DNA from: Bowmanella denitrificans
Lineage (GTDB): Bacteria; Pseudomonadota; Gammaproteobacteria; Enterobacterales; Alteromonadaceae
DNA length: 64,000 nt
Direction of reading: 5' to 3'
Assembly: GCF_039522935.1 (NCBI RefSeq)
Contig: NZ_BAAAEI010000023.1
Location: 62,001 to 126,000, forward strand
Shown here: piece by piece, positions 9,612 through 18,823 of the stretch
How positions within the stretch are numbered: the stretch's first letter is position 1
How the letters are laid out: every line of letters begins with the position of its first letter
The notes under the pieces: generated by a model
What the model was told of the DNA's origin: nothing
Database searches by the model: none
The model's input: the letters and a program-made list of their open reading frames with translations, nothing else
Program-made: the position numbers and the translations under genes

Positions 9612-12352
9612 ATGCACTGCAACAGTTGACCGACGTAGTACGCCTGCACAACGTCGGCCACCTCTATGGTGAGCTAACTGCGCTGGCACCTGTCAGTTTG
9701 TCGATTCCGGCCGGCTGTATGGTGGGCATAATCGGCCCGGATGGGGTGGGTAAATCCACCTTGCTGGCGCTGATTTGCGGTGTTAAGCGCTTGCAGCAGG
9801 GAAAGTTGCTGGTACTGGGCGAAAATATGGCCGATGCGCGGGCCCGCAGGCAGTTATTACCCCGAATTGCCTATATGCCGCAGGGACTGGGCAAAAATCT
9901 CTACCCGACCTTAAGCGTTGCGGAAAACCTGGCTTTTTTTGCCCAACTATTTGGCTTAAGTCGCCCCGCCTGTCAGCAACGTATCGCCCGCCTGACGCAA
10001 GCGACAGGCCTGGCGCCCTTTTTAGACCGCCCTGCCGGTAAATTGTCCGGTGGCATGAAACAGAAGCTGGGTTTGTGCTGTGCCCTTATTCATGACCCGG
10101 ATTTGTTGGTACTGGATGAACCTACCACGGGGGTTGACCCGCTTTCACGTCGTCAGTTCTGGCAACTGATCGATGAAATCCGCGCTAGCCGACCTGCAAT
10201 GAGTGTGCTGGTGGCCACCGCTTATATGGAAGAAGCACAGGGTTTTGACTGGCTGATGGCCATGGATGACGGCAAGGTGATTGCCACCGGTAGCCCGGCA
10301 AGCTTGCTGGAGCAAACCCATAGTCAGGAGTTGGAGCAGGCTTTTATCGCTCTGTTGCCGGACAGTAAGCGGCTCAATCACCAGGCGGTTCAGGTTACAC
10401 CGCCTGGCCAGTATGAAGGGCCACCTGCGATAGAAGCTAAGGATCTGACTCGGCGCTTTGGTGATTTTGTGGCGGTGGATAAAGTGTCGTTTCGTATCGA
10501 GCGGGGCGAGATATTTGGTTTTCTCGGCTCCAATGGTTGCGGTAAGACCACGACCATGAAAATGTTGACCGGCCTGTTACCATTCTCAAGTGGCGAAGCG
10601 AGACTGTTTGGCCGCCTGCCAGATGCCGCAGATATGCAAACCCGCAAACAGGTCGGCTATATGTCGCAAAGTTTTTCGCTGTATGCCGAGCTATCGGTGT
10701 TGCATAACCTGGAATTACATGCCCGCTTATACGGCCTGAAGGACCACTTCGCCAGGCAACGTATTGAACAATTGCTGGTGGATTTTGAGCTGTTGCAGGT
10801 AAAACACAGCTTACCACAAAGCTTGCCGCTGGGGATGCGTCAGCGACTGCAACTGGCGGTTGCCGTATTACACGAGCCGCAGGTCTTGATCCTGGATGAA
10901 CCCACATCCGGGGTAGATCCCATTGCCCGTGATCAGTTCTGGCGCCAACTGCTGAGGTTGTCCCGAGAGCAGGGCGTTACCATCTTTGTTTCCACCCACT
11001 TTATGAATGAAGCATTGCGCTGCGATCGTATTTCCCTGATGCATGCAGGCAAGGTGCTGGCGGTGGGCAGTCCGGCTGAACTCACGGCAAACCGGCGGGC
11101 AAACAACCTGGAGCAGGCCTTTATTGCCTACCTGCAGGACGCGGCCAATACGCAAGCAAAACACAGCTTGCATGAAACAAGCCCAGACAACGTGGTGGTG
11201 GAGCCTGAACGGCCATCGCCACGATATCGTGCGTTGCAACGCTGGTGGGCATATGCCTGGCGTGAGAGCCTGGAAATCCGTCGCGACCCGATTCGCCTGT
11301 TGTTTGCTCTACTGGGCCCGTTATTGCTGATGCTGACATTCGGTTACGGCATTTCTTTTGATGTGGATAACTTACGTTTCGCGGTAGTGGATTATGATCA
11401 GTCCAGGGAGAGCCGGGTGATGCTGGAAGGGCTGGACGGTTCCAGCTACTTTGCCCGCCAGCCAGCACCAAAAGATAACGAGGATGGCTTAAATAAACTG
11501 CGGACCGGTGAGCTGAGTTTATTACTGGAGATCCCGCCTGCGTTTGGACGGCAGTTAATGCAAGGCCAGCGGCCCCAAATTGCTGCCCTGGTTGACGGTG
11601 CTATGCCGTTTAAAGCCGAAACCAGTACAGGTTATCTTAACGCGGTGCTGCTTGGTGAGTTGCAACGTTTGCAGGCCGGGCAGCCGCAACCGGGCGGACT
11701 GAGTATGCCGGTGCAAGTACAAAGCCGGTTTCATTTCAATCAGGCTTTTGAAAGCCGCTTTGCTATTGTGCCTGGCGTGGTGATGCTGATGCTGGCGCTA
11801 ATTCCTGCCATGATGACGGCGCTGGGCATTGTCAGAGAGAAAGAAACCGGCTCCATTGCTAATTTTCAGTCCACCCCCACCCGGCGTCTGGAGTTTTTAC
11901 TGGGTAAACAGGCACCCTATGTGCTGATTGCCTTTGTCAGTTATATATTGCTGATGTTGATGGCGCTGCTGGTTTTCCAGGTGCCGGTGAAAGGCTCATT
12001 ATGGGTATTAAGTTTAGGCGCACTGTTGTATGTGGCTGCTACCACGGGGTTTGGGTTGGTGGTGTCATCTTTTACCCGCACTCAGGTGGCTGCACTGTTT
12101 GCGGCGGCGGTACTAAGCATCTTACCGGCCGTCAATTTTTCCGGCCTGCTGACCCCGGTATCTTCGTTGCAGGGGGCCGGTCGCTATCTGGGGCTGGCGT
12201 TTCCTTCTGCCTGGTTTCAGCAAATCAGCATTGGCAGCTTTACCAAGGCCCTGTCATTTATGCAACTGTGGCCCAATCTGTTAGCGCTGATTGGGTTTAT
12301 CGGACTGTTTACCTGGCTGGCCTGGCTGGGTTTGCACAAGCAGGAGCGCTGA
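9608..12352 (+). CDS. rbbA: RbbA-type ABC transporter: two ATPase cassettes fused to a permease
   Basis: This 914-residue fusion has nearly the same length as E. coli RbbA. Cassette one (about 20-250) has Walker A GPDGVGKST, signature LSGGMKQKLG and Walker B LLVLDEPTTGVDP. Cassette two (about 285-520) has GSNGCGKTT, the family-typical altered signature LPLGMRQRLQ, and LILDEPTSGVDP. An ABC-2 membrane domain with about six helices fills residues 560-914. E. coli RbbA was described as a ribosome-bound ATPase, while its membrane half and its adaptor and permease neighbours point to export. Both ideas are carried over by homology. It starts at the ATG overlapping yhiI, and the second permease gene starts two bases after its stop. 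All nucleotide-binding motifs look intact. Confidence 0.92.
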   Translation: MNALQQLTDVVRLHNVGHLYGELTALAPVSLSIPAGCMVGIIGPDGVGKSTLLALICGVKRLQQGKLLVLGENMADARARRQLLPRIAYMPQGLGKNLYPTLSVAENLAFFAQLFGLSRPACQQRIARLTQATGLAPFLDRPAGKLSGGMKQKLGLCCALIHDPDLLVLDEPTTGVDPLSRRQFWQLIDEIRASRPAMSVLVATAYMEEAQGFDWLMAMDDGKVIATGSPASLLEQTHSQELEQAFIALLPDSKRLNHQAVQVTPPGQYEGPPAIEAKDLTRRFGDFVAVDKVSFRIERGEIFGFLGSNGCGKTTTMKMLTGLLPFSSGEARLFGRLPDAADMQTRKQVGYMSQSFSLYAELSVLHNLELHARLYGLKDHFARQRIEQLLVDFELLQVKHSLPQSLPLGMRQRLQLAVAVLHEPQVLILDEPTSGVDPIARDQFWRQLLRLSREQGVTIFVSTHFMNEALRCDRISLMHAGKVLAVGSPAELTANRRANNLEQAFIAYLQDAANTQAKHSLHETSPDNVVVEPERPSPRYRALQRWWAYAWRESLEIRRDPIRLLFALLGPLLLMLTFGYGISFDVDNLRFAVVDYDQSRESRVMLEGLDGSSYFARQPAPKDNEDGLNKLRTGELSLLLEIPPAFGRQLMQGQRPQIAALVDGAMPFKAETSTGYLNAVLLGELQRLQAGQPQPGGLSMPVQVQSRFHFNQAFESRFAIVPGVVMLMLALIPAMMTALGIVREKETGSIANFQSTPTRRLEFLLGKQAPYVLIAFVSYILLMLMALLVFQVPVKGSLWVLSLGALLYVAATTGFGLVVSSFTRTQVAALFAAAVLSILPAVNFSGLLTPVSSLQGAGRYLGLAFPSAWFQQISIGSFTKALSFMQLWPNLLALIGFIGLFTWLAWLGLHKQER

Positions 12353-12354
12353 AG

Positions 12355-13479
12355 ATGCAGTGGCGTCATGTTTGGCAATTAGGGGTAAAGGAGCTGTTCA
12401 GTCTGAAGGCCGATCCGGTGCTTCTGGGTCTGATCTTTTATATTTTCTCAATCGCGGTGTACACCGTTGCCACCGGCGTGAACTTTGAAGTTCGCAACGC
12501 CGCAGTGGCGGTGGTGGACGAAGATGACTCAGCACTTTCCCGGCAAATTGCCGCAGCCCTGCTGGCCCCGCAGTTCCAAGCGGCGGTGAAGATCTCCGCC
12601 CGGCAACTGGATATGGTGCTGGAGCAAGGCGAGTTTGTGTTTGTATTGGTATTCCCGCCTGACTTTGAACGGGATGTGCTTGAAGGTAAGCAGCCTCAGG
12701 TGCAACTGAATGTGGACGCATCGGCGATGACTCAGGCCGGTAATGGGGCTACCTATATTCAGCAGATTGTTCAGGCTGAAAGCCTGGCATATCTGGCCCC
12801 CGGTGTGAATTATACCGACAGCCTGCCGGTGCGTTTGGAAGTGCGCAAGTTGTTTAATCCTAATGCTGATTCGGCCTGGTTTAACTCGGTTATGCAGGTG
12901 ATCAACAGCGTCACTATGCTGGGGATTATCCTCACCGGCGCGGCGCTGATCCGCGAACGGGAACATGGCACTATTGAACATCTGCTGGTGATGCCGGTCA
13001 CCCCGGCCGAGATTATGCTGGCTAAAGTCTGGGCTAACGGCCTGGTGATCCTGGTGGCGACATTGTTATCCCTGGCGTTGGTGGTGCATCAGCTTTTGGC
13101 CGTGCCCATCCAGGGCTCGGTATTGTTGTTTAGTCTGGCGACGGCTTTGTATCTGTTTTCCGTCACCTCGCTGGGAATTATGCTCGGTACCCTGACCCGC
13201 ACCATGGCGCAGTTTGGTTTACTGGTGATCCCGGTGGTGGTGGTGATGTATCTGCTTTCAGGGGGCACTACGCCACAGGAAAGCATGCCCGACTGGCTGC
13301 GCTGGATTATGCAGGTATCGCCATCCACTCACTTTGTGTCGCTGGCACAGGATATATTGTACCGGGGGGCGGGCTGGCCGCTGGCCTGGCCACTGTTGAT
13401 GGTGTTGCTGGCGATTGGCCTTGTGTTTTTTGTTATAGCCCTGGCGCGTTTTCGTAAAGCCATTGTCAGTATGGGCTAG
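12355..13479 (+). CDS. yhhJ: ABC-2 type permease partner of RbbA
   Basis: This 374-residue membrane protein is the same size as E. coli YhhJ. One N-terminal helix (about 22-42) is followed by a large periplasmic domain (about 45-170). Five C-terminal helices include the ABC-2 motif region INSVTMLGIILTGAALIRER, then EHGTIEHLLVMPV and the end region PTHFVSLAQ-like SPSTHFVSLAQDILYRGAG. It should pair with the permease half of RbbA to form the transport path. The ATG at 12355 is used, two bases after the rbbA stop; the open frame extends further upstream but only as an overlap within rbbA. A GC-rich hairpin follows the stop. Confidence 0.9.
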   Translation: MQWRHVWQLGVKELFSLKADPVLLGLIFYIFSIAVYTVATGVNFEVRNAAVAVVDEDDSALSRQIAAALLAPQFQAAVKISARQLDMVLEQGEFVFVLVFPPDFERDVLEGKQPQVQLNVDASAMTQAGNGATYIQQIVQAESLAYLAPGVNYTDSLPVRLEVRKLFNPNADSAWFNSVMQVINSVTMLGIILTGAALIREREHGTIEHLLVMPVTPAEIMLAKVWANGLVILVATLLSLALVVHQLLAVPIQGSVLLFSLATALYLFSVTSLGIMLGTLTRTMAQFGLLVIPVVVVMYLLSGGTTPQESMPDWLRWIMQVSPSTHFVSLAQDILYRGAGWPLAWPLLMVLLAIGLVFFVIALARFRKAIVSMG

Positions 13480-13490
13480 TGCCTGAAAAG

Positions 13491-13507
13491 GCGCCGCACC
13501 GCGGCGC
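13491..13507 (+). terminator. GC-rich hairpin at the convergent yhhJ/methyltransferase end
   Basis: A perfect seven-pair stem GCGCCGC / GCGGCGC with loop ACC lies 12 bases after the yhhJ stop. A T-rich run (TTATTTTTT) follows but begins about eight bases after the stem, so this may be a weak or Rho-assisted terminator. It sits between two convergent genes and could act on both strands. Confidence 0.45.
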
Positions 13508-13515
13508 TACCAGAG

Positions 13516-14319
13516 TTATTTTTTGACAAACTTGAGGGTCATACGGTCACTTTCCCCAATAGCCTGATATTTGGCTTTGTCTTCGTCACCTAAACGCAGA
13601 CTGGGGGGTAAGGTCCATACGCCTTTGGGGTGGTCGGCGGTGTCTTTGGGGTTGGCATTCACATCTGACTCAGCGGCCAGGGTAAAGCCCGCTTGCTCGG
13701 CAATACGTACCACCAGAGCCTGATGCATATAGCCGCTGCGCTGCTGATCTGATTCCGGACGGTCGGCCGGTAAGCGATGTTCAACCACGCCTAACACGCC
13801 ACCGGGTTTCAGGGCTTTGGCAAATGCCTTAAAGCTGGCCAGCAGGTTTTCCTCGCCACCGTTCATATACCAGTTATGTACGTTGCGAAAGGTCAGCACC
13901 ATATCGGCGCTGCCGGCCGGGGCTATATCCAGCTTATGTGGGGGCTGGAAAATGCTGACTTTGACATTGCCATACATCTCGGGATTGGCCGCCAGCTTTT
14001 CGCTGAAACGCTTGTGGGCATTTTGGTAGTACTTTACCTCGGACTCGGGGTCAAAACCGGCTGCATAGTAAGTACCGCTGTCTTTAAGATAAGGGGCCAG
14101 AATCTCTGTATACCAGCCACCGCCTGGGGACACTTCCACCACGGTCATATCCGGCTTAATTCCGAAGAATTCCAGGGTTTGTTTGGGATGACGGTACTGG
14201 TCTCGGGCCTGATAATCTGCCGTACGCTGAGCATTGTTGATGGCATTATCCAGGCTGTCGGCTATAGCGAAACCACTGACACCCAGGGCCAGGCTCACCG
14301 CGCATAAAAGCTTTTTCAT
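13516..14319 (-). CDS. Exported class I SAM-methyltransferase-like protein
   Basis: This 267-residue protein has a clear signal peptide (MKKLLCAVSLALGVSGFAIA, cleavage near 20-22). A Rossmann methyltransferase-like domain follows: motif I VVEVSPGGGWYTEILAPYL, an acidic turn AAGFDPES, then ADMVLTFRNVHNWY and LKPGGVLGVVEHR. The ATG at 14319 follows AAAGGAAAGTGACA; an in-frame GTG two codons earlier is less likely. The domain plan is that of SAM-dependent methyltransferases, but the signal peptide predicts export to the periplasm, where SAM is not normally available. It may bind another ligand or have lost methylation. Homologues with signal peptides occur in several proteobacteria, so this is probably not a start-site error. 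It is a single gene, convergent with the rbbA operon. Confidence 0.8.
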   Translation of the reverse strand: MKKLLCAVSLALGVSGFAIADSLDNAINNAQRTADYQARDQYRHPKQTLEFFGIKPDMTVVEVSPGGGWYTEILAPYLKDSGTYYAAGFDPESEVKYYQNAHKRFSEKLAANPEMYGNVKVSIFQPPHKLDIAPAGSADMVLTFRNVHNWYMNGGEENLLASFKAFAKALKPGGVLGVVEHRLPADRPESDQQRSGYMHQALVVRIAEQAGFTLAAESDVNANPKDTADHPKGVWTLPPSLRLGDEDKAKYQAIGESDRMTLKFVKK

Positions 14320-14496
14320 TGTCACTTTCCTTTGTTGCTGTTGTTGATTTTACTACGGCTTAAAAAAACCTGTTCAGCTTACAGAGCTATGCAGGCTTTG
14401 AAAACTTTCATCAATACGCATTTGAGTTGTAACAGGATATTTAGCAAATAGAACTCGGGGTTGTTGTAAGGGGAATCCGCACCAAGTCTTAATGTT

Positions 14497-14850
14497 TTCA
14501 CCGCACCCTCTGTGATGACGGTATTCTGCTAAAAAGCATAAAAACCACAGAGGCACAGAGAACAAAGAGTTGTCTAAGGGGATGATTACCCTTGGCGTAT
14601 TTCTCTGTTCACTCTGCGTCTTTGTGAGAGGTTATTCGTGAGAAGGCTTTTGATGCACCGCCGAGGTGCAGAGAACGCTGAGTTTTCAACAGCATACATT
14701 GAAAAATCTCCTGTATTTCTCAGTGCCCTCTGTGCCTCTGTGGTGAAATTGATCTGAACAAAGTCATAAAAACCACAGAGGCGCAGAGAACACAAAGTGG
14801 TTGCAGGTGTTGTCATTTTACAAGCTCTTTTCGGCGTCTGTGCGGCAAAA
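14497..14850. repeat. Intergenic inverted-repeat cluster 2
   Basis: The gap upstream of the methyltransferase gene and downstream of the DUF3137 gene has no supportable gene. It holds the same modules as cluster 1. ACCACAGAGGCACAGAGAAC begins at 14544, ACCACAGAGGCGCAGAGAAC begins at 14772, and the inverted copy TGCCCTCTGTGCCTCTGTGG lies around 14724-14743. A CGCCGAGGTGCAGAG-type module lies at 14662-14690. The copies at 14720-14744 and 14772-14797 face each other across ~27 bases and can form a long hairpin. Confidence 0.8.
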
Positions 14851-14871
14851 GGATTCTGTCCGTGGTTATTT

Positions 14872-15870
14872 CTATTCCTTAGTCCAGATGCGGGTATTCA
14901 GATCCAGGTCTTCCACTATGCCGGTAATAAATTCCAGATCCTGATAGATCTCTTCGATAACGTCCATATTGACCGAAGGTTTGAACAACTTAGGTTCAAA
15001 ATAGGCCTTGCGGGTAGGAATCGCGATATATAACTGACCGCCGACGAAAGACAGTGCCACCCTGGCATCGGCTTCATACCTGAAAGCCAGAAGCCGTCGC
15101 ATCAAGGCCGGGGAAATTAAGTAGCGGGCTTCTACCTGGTCGTTACTGTAAACCTCAAAATAACGCTCAAACTCGGGATCTTCCAAAGCGACCCTGTCGT
15201 CGCGGGTGCCGAACAGATTACCTAAAGATTTGCCCAGGGCAGAAAACAAGCCGGTGCTGTCGGGCAGAATATAGGTTTTACCCTTAAAGTGTTTATTGGC
15301 GTCGGCGACAAAAAACAGGCCCTTAAAAATAGTGTGCCAGGTGGTTCGGGTACGACCTTTGGAATCCGTTGTGGTGGTTTTGTACTGAGTATGCAGCTCT
15401 GAAAATTCAAGCTGTGTTTTGCCCAGCTTACCTGTGACATGGTCTTCACCCTGGTATCTGTCATAGGCGCGTCGGTACAGGCCGCTTTCCTTGTACTTAA
15501 CCGATGAGATCTCGCCGCTGGGGGAGTACTTAAAGCTGCGATTAAAGGTACTGAGTAACTTGCCCACGACCTGCGTTTTATAGCCTTGTCGGTAGGCTGA
15601 CCACTTACTGGCTACAAGCCAGTACATCAACATCGCACTGATGCCGACAACCCAGAAGATAAGCTCAGGGCCCATATAATTCACCTGAGCATAGGCAAAG
15701 CTCAGCAAACCGAGCAGGGGCACAACAATACAGCCGATAAACAGGCGCTTGACCGCCTGTTGTCTGACGGAATCCAGCGCCTGTAACTGGCTTTTAAGCT
15801 GGCCTGAAAACAGGGTGTTTAGTTCTGCCTGCCTGGCAGAGTGGCTTGGGGTGACATCCATGTTGTTCAC
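14872..15870 (-). CDS. DUF3137-family membrane protein, LemA partner
   Basis: This protein of about 332 residues has two membrane helices near residues 43-62 and 68-88. A soluble C-terminal region includes WHTIFKGLFFVADANKHFKG, then PEFERYFEVYSNDQVEARYL. This is the DUF3137 pattern (PEFE..F.V.S.D...ARY.L). Such proteins are often encoded beside lemA; their function is not established. The gene follows lemA directly: a GTG immediately after the lemA stop or an ATG three codons later (15861) could be the start, and both are in frame. A two-gene operon with lemA is likely. It ends in front of repeat cluster 2. Confidence 0.8.
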   Translation of the reverse strand: MNNMDVTPSHSARQAELNTLFSGQLKSQLQALDSVRQQAVKRLFIGCIVVPLLGLLSFAYAQVNYMGPELIFWVVGISAMLMYWLVASKWSAYRQGYKTQVVGKLLSTFNRSFKYSPSGEISSVKYKESGLYRRAYDRYQGEDHVTGKLGKTQLEFSELHTQYKTTTTDSKGRTRTTWHTIFKGLFFVADANKHFKGKTYILPDSTGLFSALGKSLGNLFGTRDDRVALEDPEFERYFEVYSNDQVEARYLISPALMRRLLAFRYEADARVALSFVGGQLYIAIPTRKAYFEPKLFKPSVNMDVIEEIYQDLEFITGIVEDLDLNTRIWTKE

Positions 15871-16434
15871 TTATCTGCCGAATAGCTGACCGACATTGAC
15901 GTTTTCCCTTTGCGTTGCAGGGATTTCAAACAGAGCGCGCTGCTTCAGATTCATCCGGCTGGCAAACAGATTGGATGGAAACATTTCTATAGCGTTGTTC
16001 AGGTCGGTAACCGCAGCATTAAAGGCGCGGCGGGCCGCAGAGATTTGTTCTTCTACTTCATTGATGGTGCGTTGCAACATCACGAAGTTGTCGCTGGCTT
16101 TTAAGTCCGGGTAGTTTTCCACCGCAATATTAAAACGGGACATGGCGGCATTCATTTGTTTATCCAGTGCCACTTTCTGTTCACCCTGCAGGCCACCGGA
16201 CTGCGCCTGGGCTCGCAGAGCGGTTAGTTCATTCAGCAGTGACGCTTCATGTTGCATATAAGCTTTCACGCTTTCCACCATATTGGGGATCAGGTCAAAG
16301 CGTTTCTTTAGCATCACATCAATGGACGCTTCTGCATTTTCCACCTGATTCTTCTTGCCAATCAGGCCGTTATAAACAGAGATTGCTGCAATCACAACAA
16401 CCGCAAGAATGACCCAAATAAGCCAGTTTTCCAT
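15871..16434 (-). CDS. lemA: LemA family membrane-anchored coiled-coil protein
   Basis: This 187-residue protein has one N-terminal membrane helix (residues 5-22, LIWVILAVVVIAAISVYNGL). The LemA signature region QVENAEASIDVMLKKRFDLI, then PNMVESVKAYMQHE, follows, and after it a long antiparallel helical region and ENYPDLKAS. Length and motifs are typical. LemA proteins are membrane scaffolds of poorly known function, sometimes linked to stress or envelope proteostasis. The gene leads a probable operon with the DUF3137 gene. A Rho-independent terminator just upstream separates it from the AraC-type gene on the same strand. Confidence 0.92.
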   Translation of the reverse strand: MENWLIWVILAVVVIAAISVYNGLIGKKNQVENAEASIDVMLKKRFDLIPNMVESVKAYMQHEASLLNELTALRAQAQSGGLQGEQKVALDKQMNAAMSRFNIAVENYPDLKASDNFVMLQRTINEVEEQISAARRAFNAAVTDLNNAIEMFPSNLFASRMNLKQRALFEIPATQRENVNVGQLFGR

Positions 16435-16456
16435 TTGCTATACCTCTGGTAGGGAT

Positions 16457-16492
16457 AAAAAAAAGACAACCACCAAAGTACTTTGGTTGCCT
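16457..16492 (-). terminator. Rho-independent terminator of the AraC-type gene
   Basis: Read on the minus strand, GGCAACCAAAG pairs with CTTTGGTGGTTGTC across a TA turn, with a two-base bulge, and eight T residues follow (the A run at 16457-16464 on the plus strand). The core ACCAAAGTACTTTGGT is a perfect palindrome. It lies downstream of the AraC-type gene and upstream of lemA. Confidence 0.75.
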
Positions 16493-16596
16493 GTGCTGCT
16501 GATTCTAAGCCTTTATCCTTAGCTTTTCAGCGACTATAGGTTTGGCCTTTGAGTGCAGGCTTGCGCTGTTTGTAACATCAGCCCCTTCAGGTCAGC

Positions 16597-17757
16597 TCAC
16601 CCAGACCTGACTTTATAGCGCTTTTTGTATTCACCGGGCGTCATACCTGTGGATTGATTAAAGGCCTTATAGAAGGATGAGCGGGCGTTAAAGCCAACCG
16701 CCAGGGCAATATCCAGCACGCTCTTGTTGCTGTCAATGAGTTGCGGTTTCGCGTCTTCAATACGGGCCTGATTGATAAAATCAAAAAAACTGATATTCAG
16801 ATGCTGGTTCAGAGTCTGGGATATATATTGCGAAGGCACAGCGATGTGTTTGGCCAGCTTAAGCAGATTCAGGTCGGCATCCAGATGCACAGCATCCTGG
16901 CAAATGGCCTGTGTCAGTTTAGCTGCAATGCGTTCGAAATCATCAGCATTGAGCGCAGAGCGCTGGTACTTGGCCTTACTTTCTTCTGTGCTGGCCTTTG
17001 CGGCATTGTCCGACTCAATTTGAAAAACCTCGGCAAAGCCGGGTTTCTGACGAAGCCCGTTGGTTGCAAGCAGCCAGACTAAAATAAGGAGCAGCAGGAA
17101 GACCCCGGTATCGGAAACACCATATTGTTGGTAACGATTCTCTAAGGCCAGCACGGCTAACGCATATACCCAGGTAAAAACCAACAGCAAAGATATTCCT
17201 TTTACCCAGCGTAAGGTCTTGCCTTGTTCATTTGAATACATTTGCTTAATACGGGAATGATAATCCAGTGTTCTTTTAAATATACCGATGACATAAATCG
17301 GGCTAAGCACGCACCATACAAGCAGCAAAGAAAAAAAACTCAGTGCGGAAAACGTTGCCATTGAGGTATTAACCGGAATATCCGAAAAGAACATATTGTT
17401 AAAGTCCTGCTCGGGTAACAAAAAAATAACCAGCGAGATGATGATTACCTGAGGCAGGGTTAGAAAATGTTTATTGGCTTTGCTGGTCCATTGCCAGGGC
17501 GCCTGTGCTATTAACGCTTCGTGGTATAACCATAAACTGGGTAATAAGGCGTAGAAGGCTATGGGTAACACCGCAATATAAAGTTGTCTAAGCTCAGCAA
17601 GTGCAGAGAAAACCACAGGGCCGCTGGCCAGAAAAATCAAACACAAAAGGATCAATGACAATGGCCGGCTTGCGTGATTTTTATGCTGTGGCAACAATAA
17701 ACAGAGGCAAAATGCGGCAATCGCTAAAGCCATAGAAGATAAAAATAAATCGAGCAT
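16597..17757 (-). CDS. AraC-family transcriptional regulator with membrane sensor half
   Basis: This is a 386-residue protein. The N-terminal ~240 residues contain about seven hydrophobic segments (e.g. LFLSSMALAIAAFCLCLLLP, then VFLLLLILVWLLA). The C-terminal ~110 residues form an AraC double helix-turn-helix: LLKLAKHIAVPSQYISQTLN, then IDSNKSVLDIALAVGFNARS and SFYKAFNQSTGMTPGEYKKR. Membrane-embedded AraC regulators of this plan are common in Alteromonadales and Flavobacteria. The ligand is unknown. The ATG at 17757 is preferred because it begins the first membrane segment directly; a TTG six codons upstream is also open. It may control itself or the divergent DUF4386-like gene. Confidence 0.82.
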   Translation of the reverse strand: MLDLFLSSMALAIAAFCLCLLLPQHKNHASRPLSLILLCLIFLASGPVVFSALAELRQLYIAVLPIAFYALLPSLWLYHEALIAQAPWQWTSKANKHFLTLPQVIIISLVIFLLPEQDFNNMFFSDIPVNTSMATFSALSFFSLLLVWCVLSPIYVIGIFKRTLDYHSRIKQMYSNEQGKTLRWVKGISLLLVFTWVYALAVLALENRYQQYGVSDTGVFLLLLILVWLLATNGLRQKPGFAEVFQIESDNAAKASTEESKAKYQRSALNADDFERIAAKLTQAICQDAVHLDADLNLLKLAKHIAVPSQYISQTLNQHLNISFFDFINQARIEDAKPQLIDSNKSVLDIALAVGFNARSSFYKAFNQSTGMTPGEYKKRYKVRSG

Positions 17758-18130
17758 AAAATTACTTCTGCACAAAGCCTGAGGCTACCTTAACATATTC
17801 AACTGCACCAATAGATGCAATCGGCCGGACATTAACATGACAGTCCACCTTGATATGTCCATACCACTTGTCCAGGACAGCAATAAGAGGCCGTTCCCGC
17901 ATCTGCCCTTCAATACTGCGCCTGGCCTCTCTGTGCGCATACCGCAGCAATAGGCCTGACCTTTATCTGCATAAGCCCGTGCGCAAATATATGCACTTTA
18001 TGGTATTGGGCAATTAAGGGTGACAGGCCCTTTTATGTCCTCGCCACGTTGCGCAGACGAACTCTGCTGCCATGCCCGGTACTCTGTGTCGAAATAAACC
18101 GTTATTAAATCCACCTGGAGAACATGTTTT
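17758..18130. other. Divergent intergenic region with possible gene remnant
   Basis: This is a 373-base gap between the AraC-type gene and the divergent DUF4386-like gene. On the minus strand a 62-codon open frame (17762-17950, TTG start) ends three bases before the AraC start region. Its translation is protein-like (HIKVDCHVNVRPIASIGAVE) but has no recognisable domain and no ribosome site; it could be a remnant. No clear promoter or operator was picked out. Confidence 0.3.
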
Positions 18131-18799
18131 ATGACTATCAACACAGAAAATTCTGTTAACCGCGCGCTACAGTGCACAGGAGCCGTTGCGTCCATGGGGA
18201 TGGCGCTGTGTTATATTTTTATGTTTATTGTGTTTGGGGCGCTGCTGTCTTTTCCTGCATCGGATAGCATAGCGGATAAAATTCAGTATATTGCAGAGCA
18301 ACAATTACTAATAAGTCTTGCCTACTTGGTAGGGTATCTGGTTTTTGGAGGGCTATTACTTATCTCTGTGCAGGCATTGCATAATAAAATGCAATTAGCT
18401 AATTCGGGCTTGTTAAATACTGCCAGCTTATTCGGTATTGTCTGGGTCGTGTTAATGATGGCATCCGGGATGATTGCGCTGGTGGCAATGAATACCATGG
18501 TCAGCCTGTTCAAAAAATCCCCACTTCAGGCTGAGACCCTTTTTTATACCTATAACACTATTGTAAATGGCCTGGGTGGCGGCATTGAACTCGTTGGAGG
18601 GTTATGGGTTTTGCTGGCCAGCATTTGCGGATTAGTGCATAAGATAATGTCAAAAGGTTTGCATATGCTGGGAGTGGTGGTGGGTACCTTTGGCGTTCTG
18701 ACATTAATTCCAAGTATTCCAGAAACAAAAGAACTATTCGGGTTAAGCCAAATTGTCTGGTTTATCTGGTTAGCTTTGGCATTGCGTCCTGGTCGATAA
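18131..18799 (+). CDS. DUF4386-like integral membrane protein
   Basis: This 222-residue protein has about six membrane helices (MGMALCYIFMFIVFGALLSF, then LAYLVGYLVFGGLLLISVQA and a C-terminal IVWFIWLALALRPGR). The layout and the central segment WVVLMMASGMIALVAMN resemble DUF4386 proteins, which have no assigned function. The ATG follows GGAGAACATGTTTT, an acceptable ribosome site. It is divergent from the AraC-type regulator and followed closely by a small membrane-protein gene, suggesting a short operon. The family call is moderate; the membrane nature is clear. Confidence 0.7.
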   Translation: MTINTENSVNRALQCTGAVASMGMALCYIFMFIVFGALLSFPASDSIADKIQYIAEQQLLISLAYLVGYLVFGGLLLISVQALHNKMQLANSGLLNTASLFGIVWVVLMMASGMIALVAMNTMVSLFKKSPLQAETLFYTYNTIVNGLGGGIELVGGLWVLLASICGLVHKIMSKGLHMLGVVVGTFGVLTLIPSIPETKELFGLSQIVWFIWLALALRPGR

Positions 18800-18823
18800 G
18801 GTCTACCCAGAGGGCTGAAATAT

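Noticed and set aside
10770..10920. Degenerate signature LPLGM in the second RbbA cassette taken as a defect
   Set aside because: The same altered signature is, from memory, a feature of E. coli RbbA, so it supports the assignment rather than indicating loss.
12001..12354. Longer N-terminus for the YhhJ-like permease
   Set aside because: The extension lies within rbbA in another frame; the ATG at 12355 gives exactly the family length.
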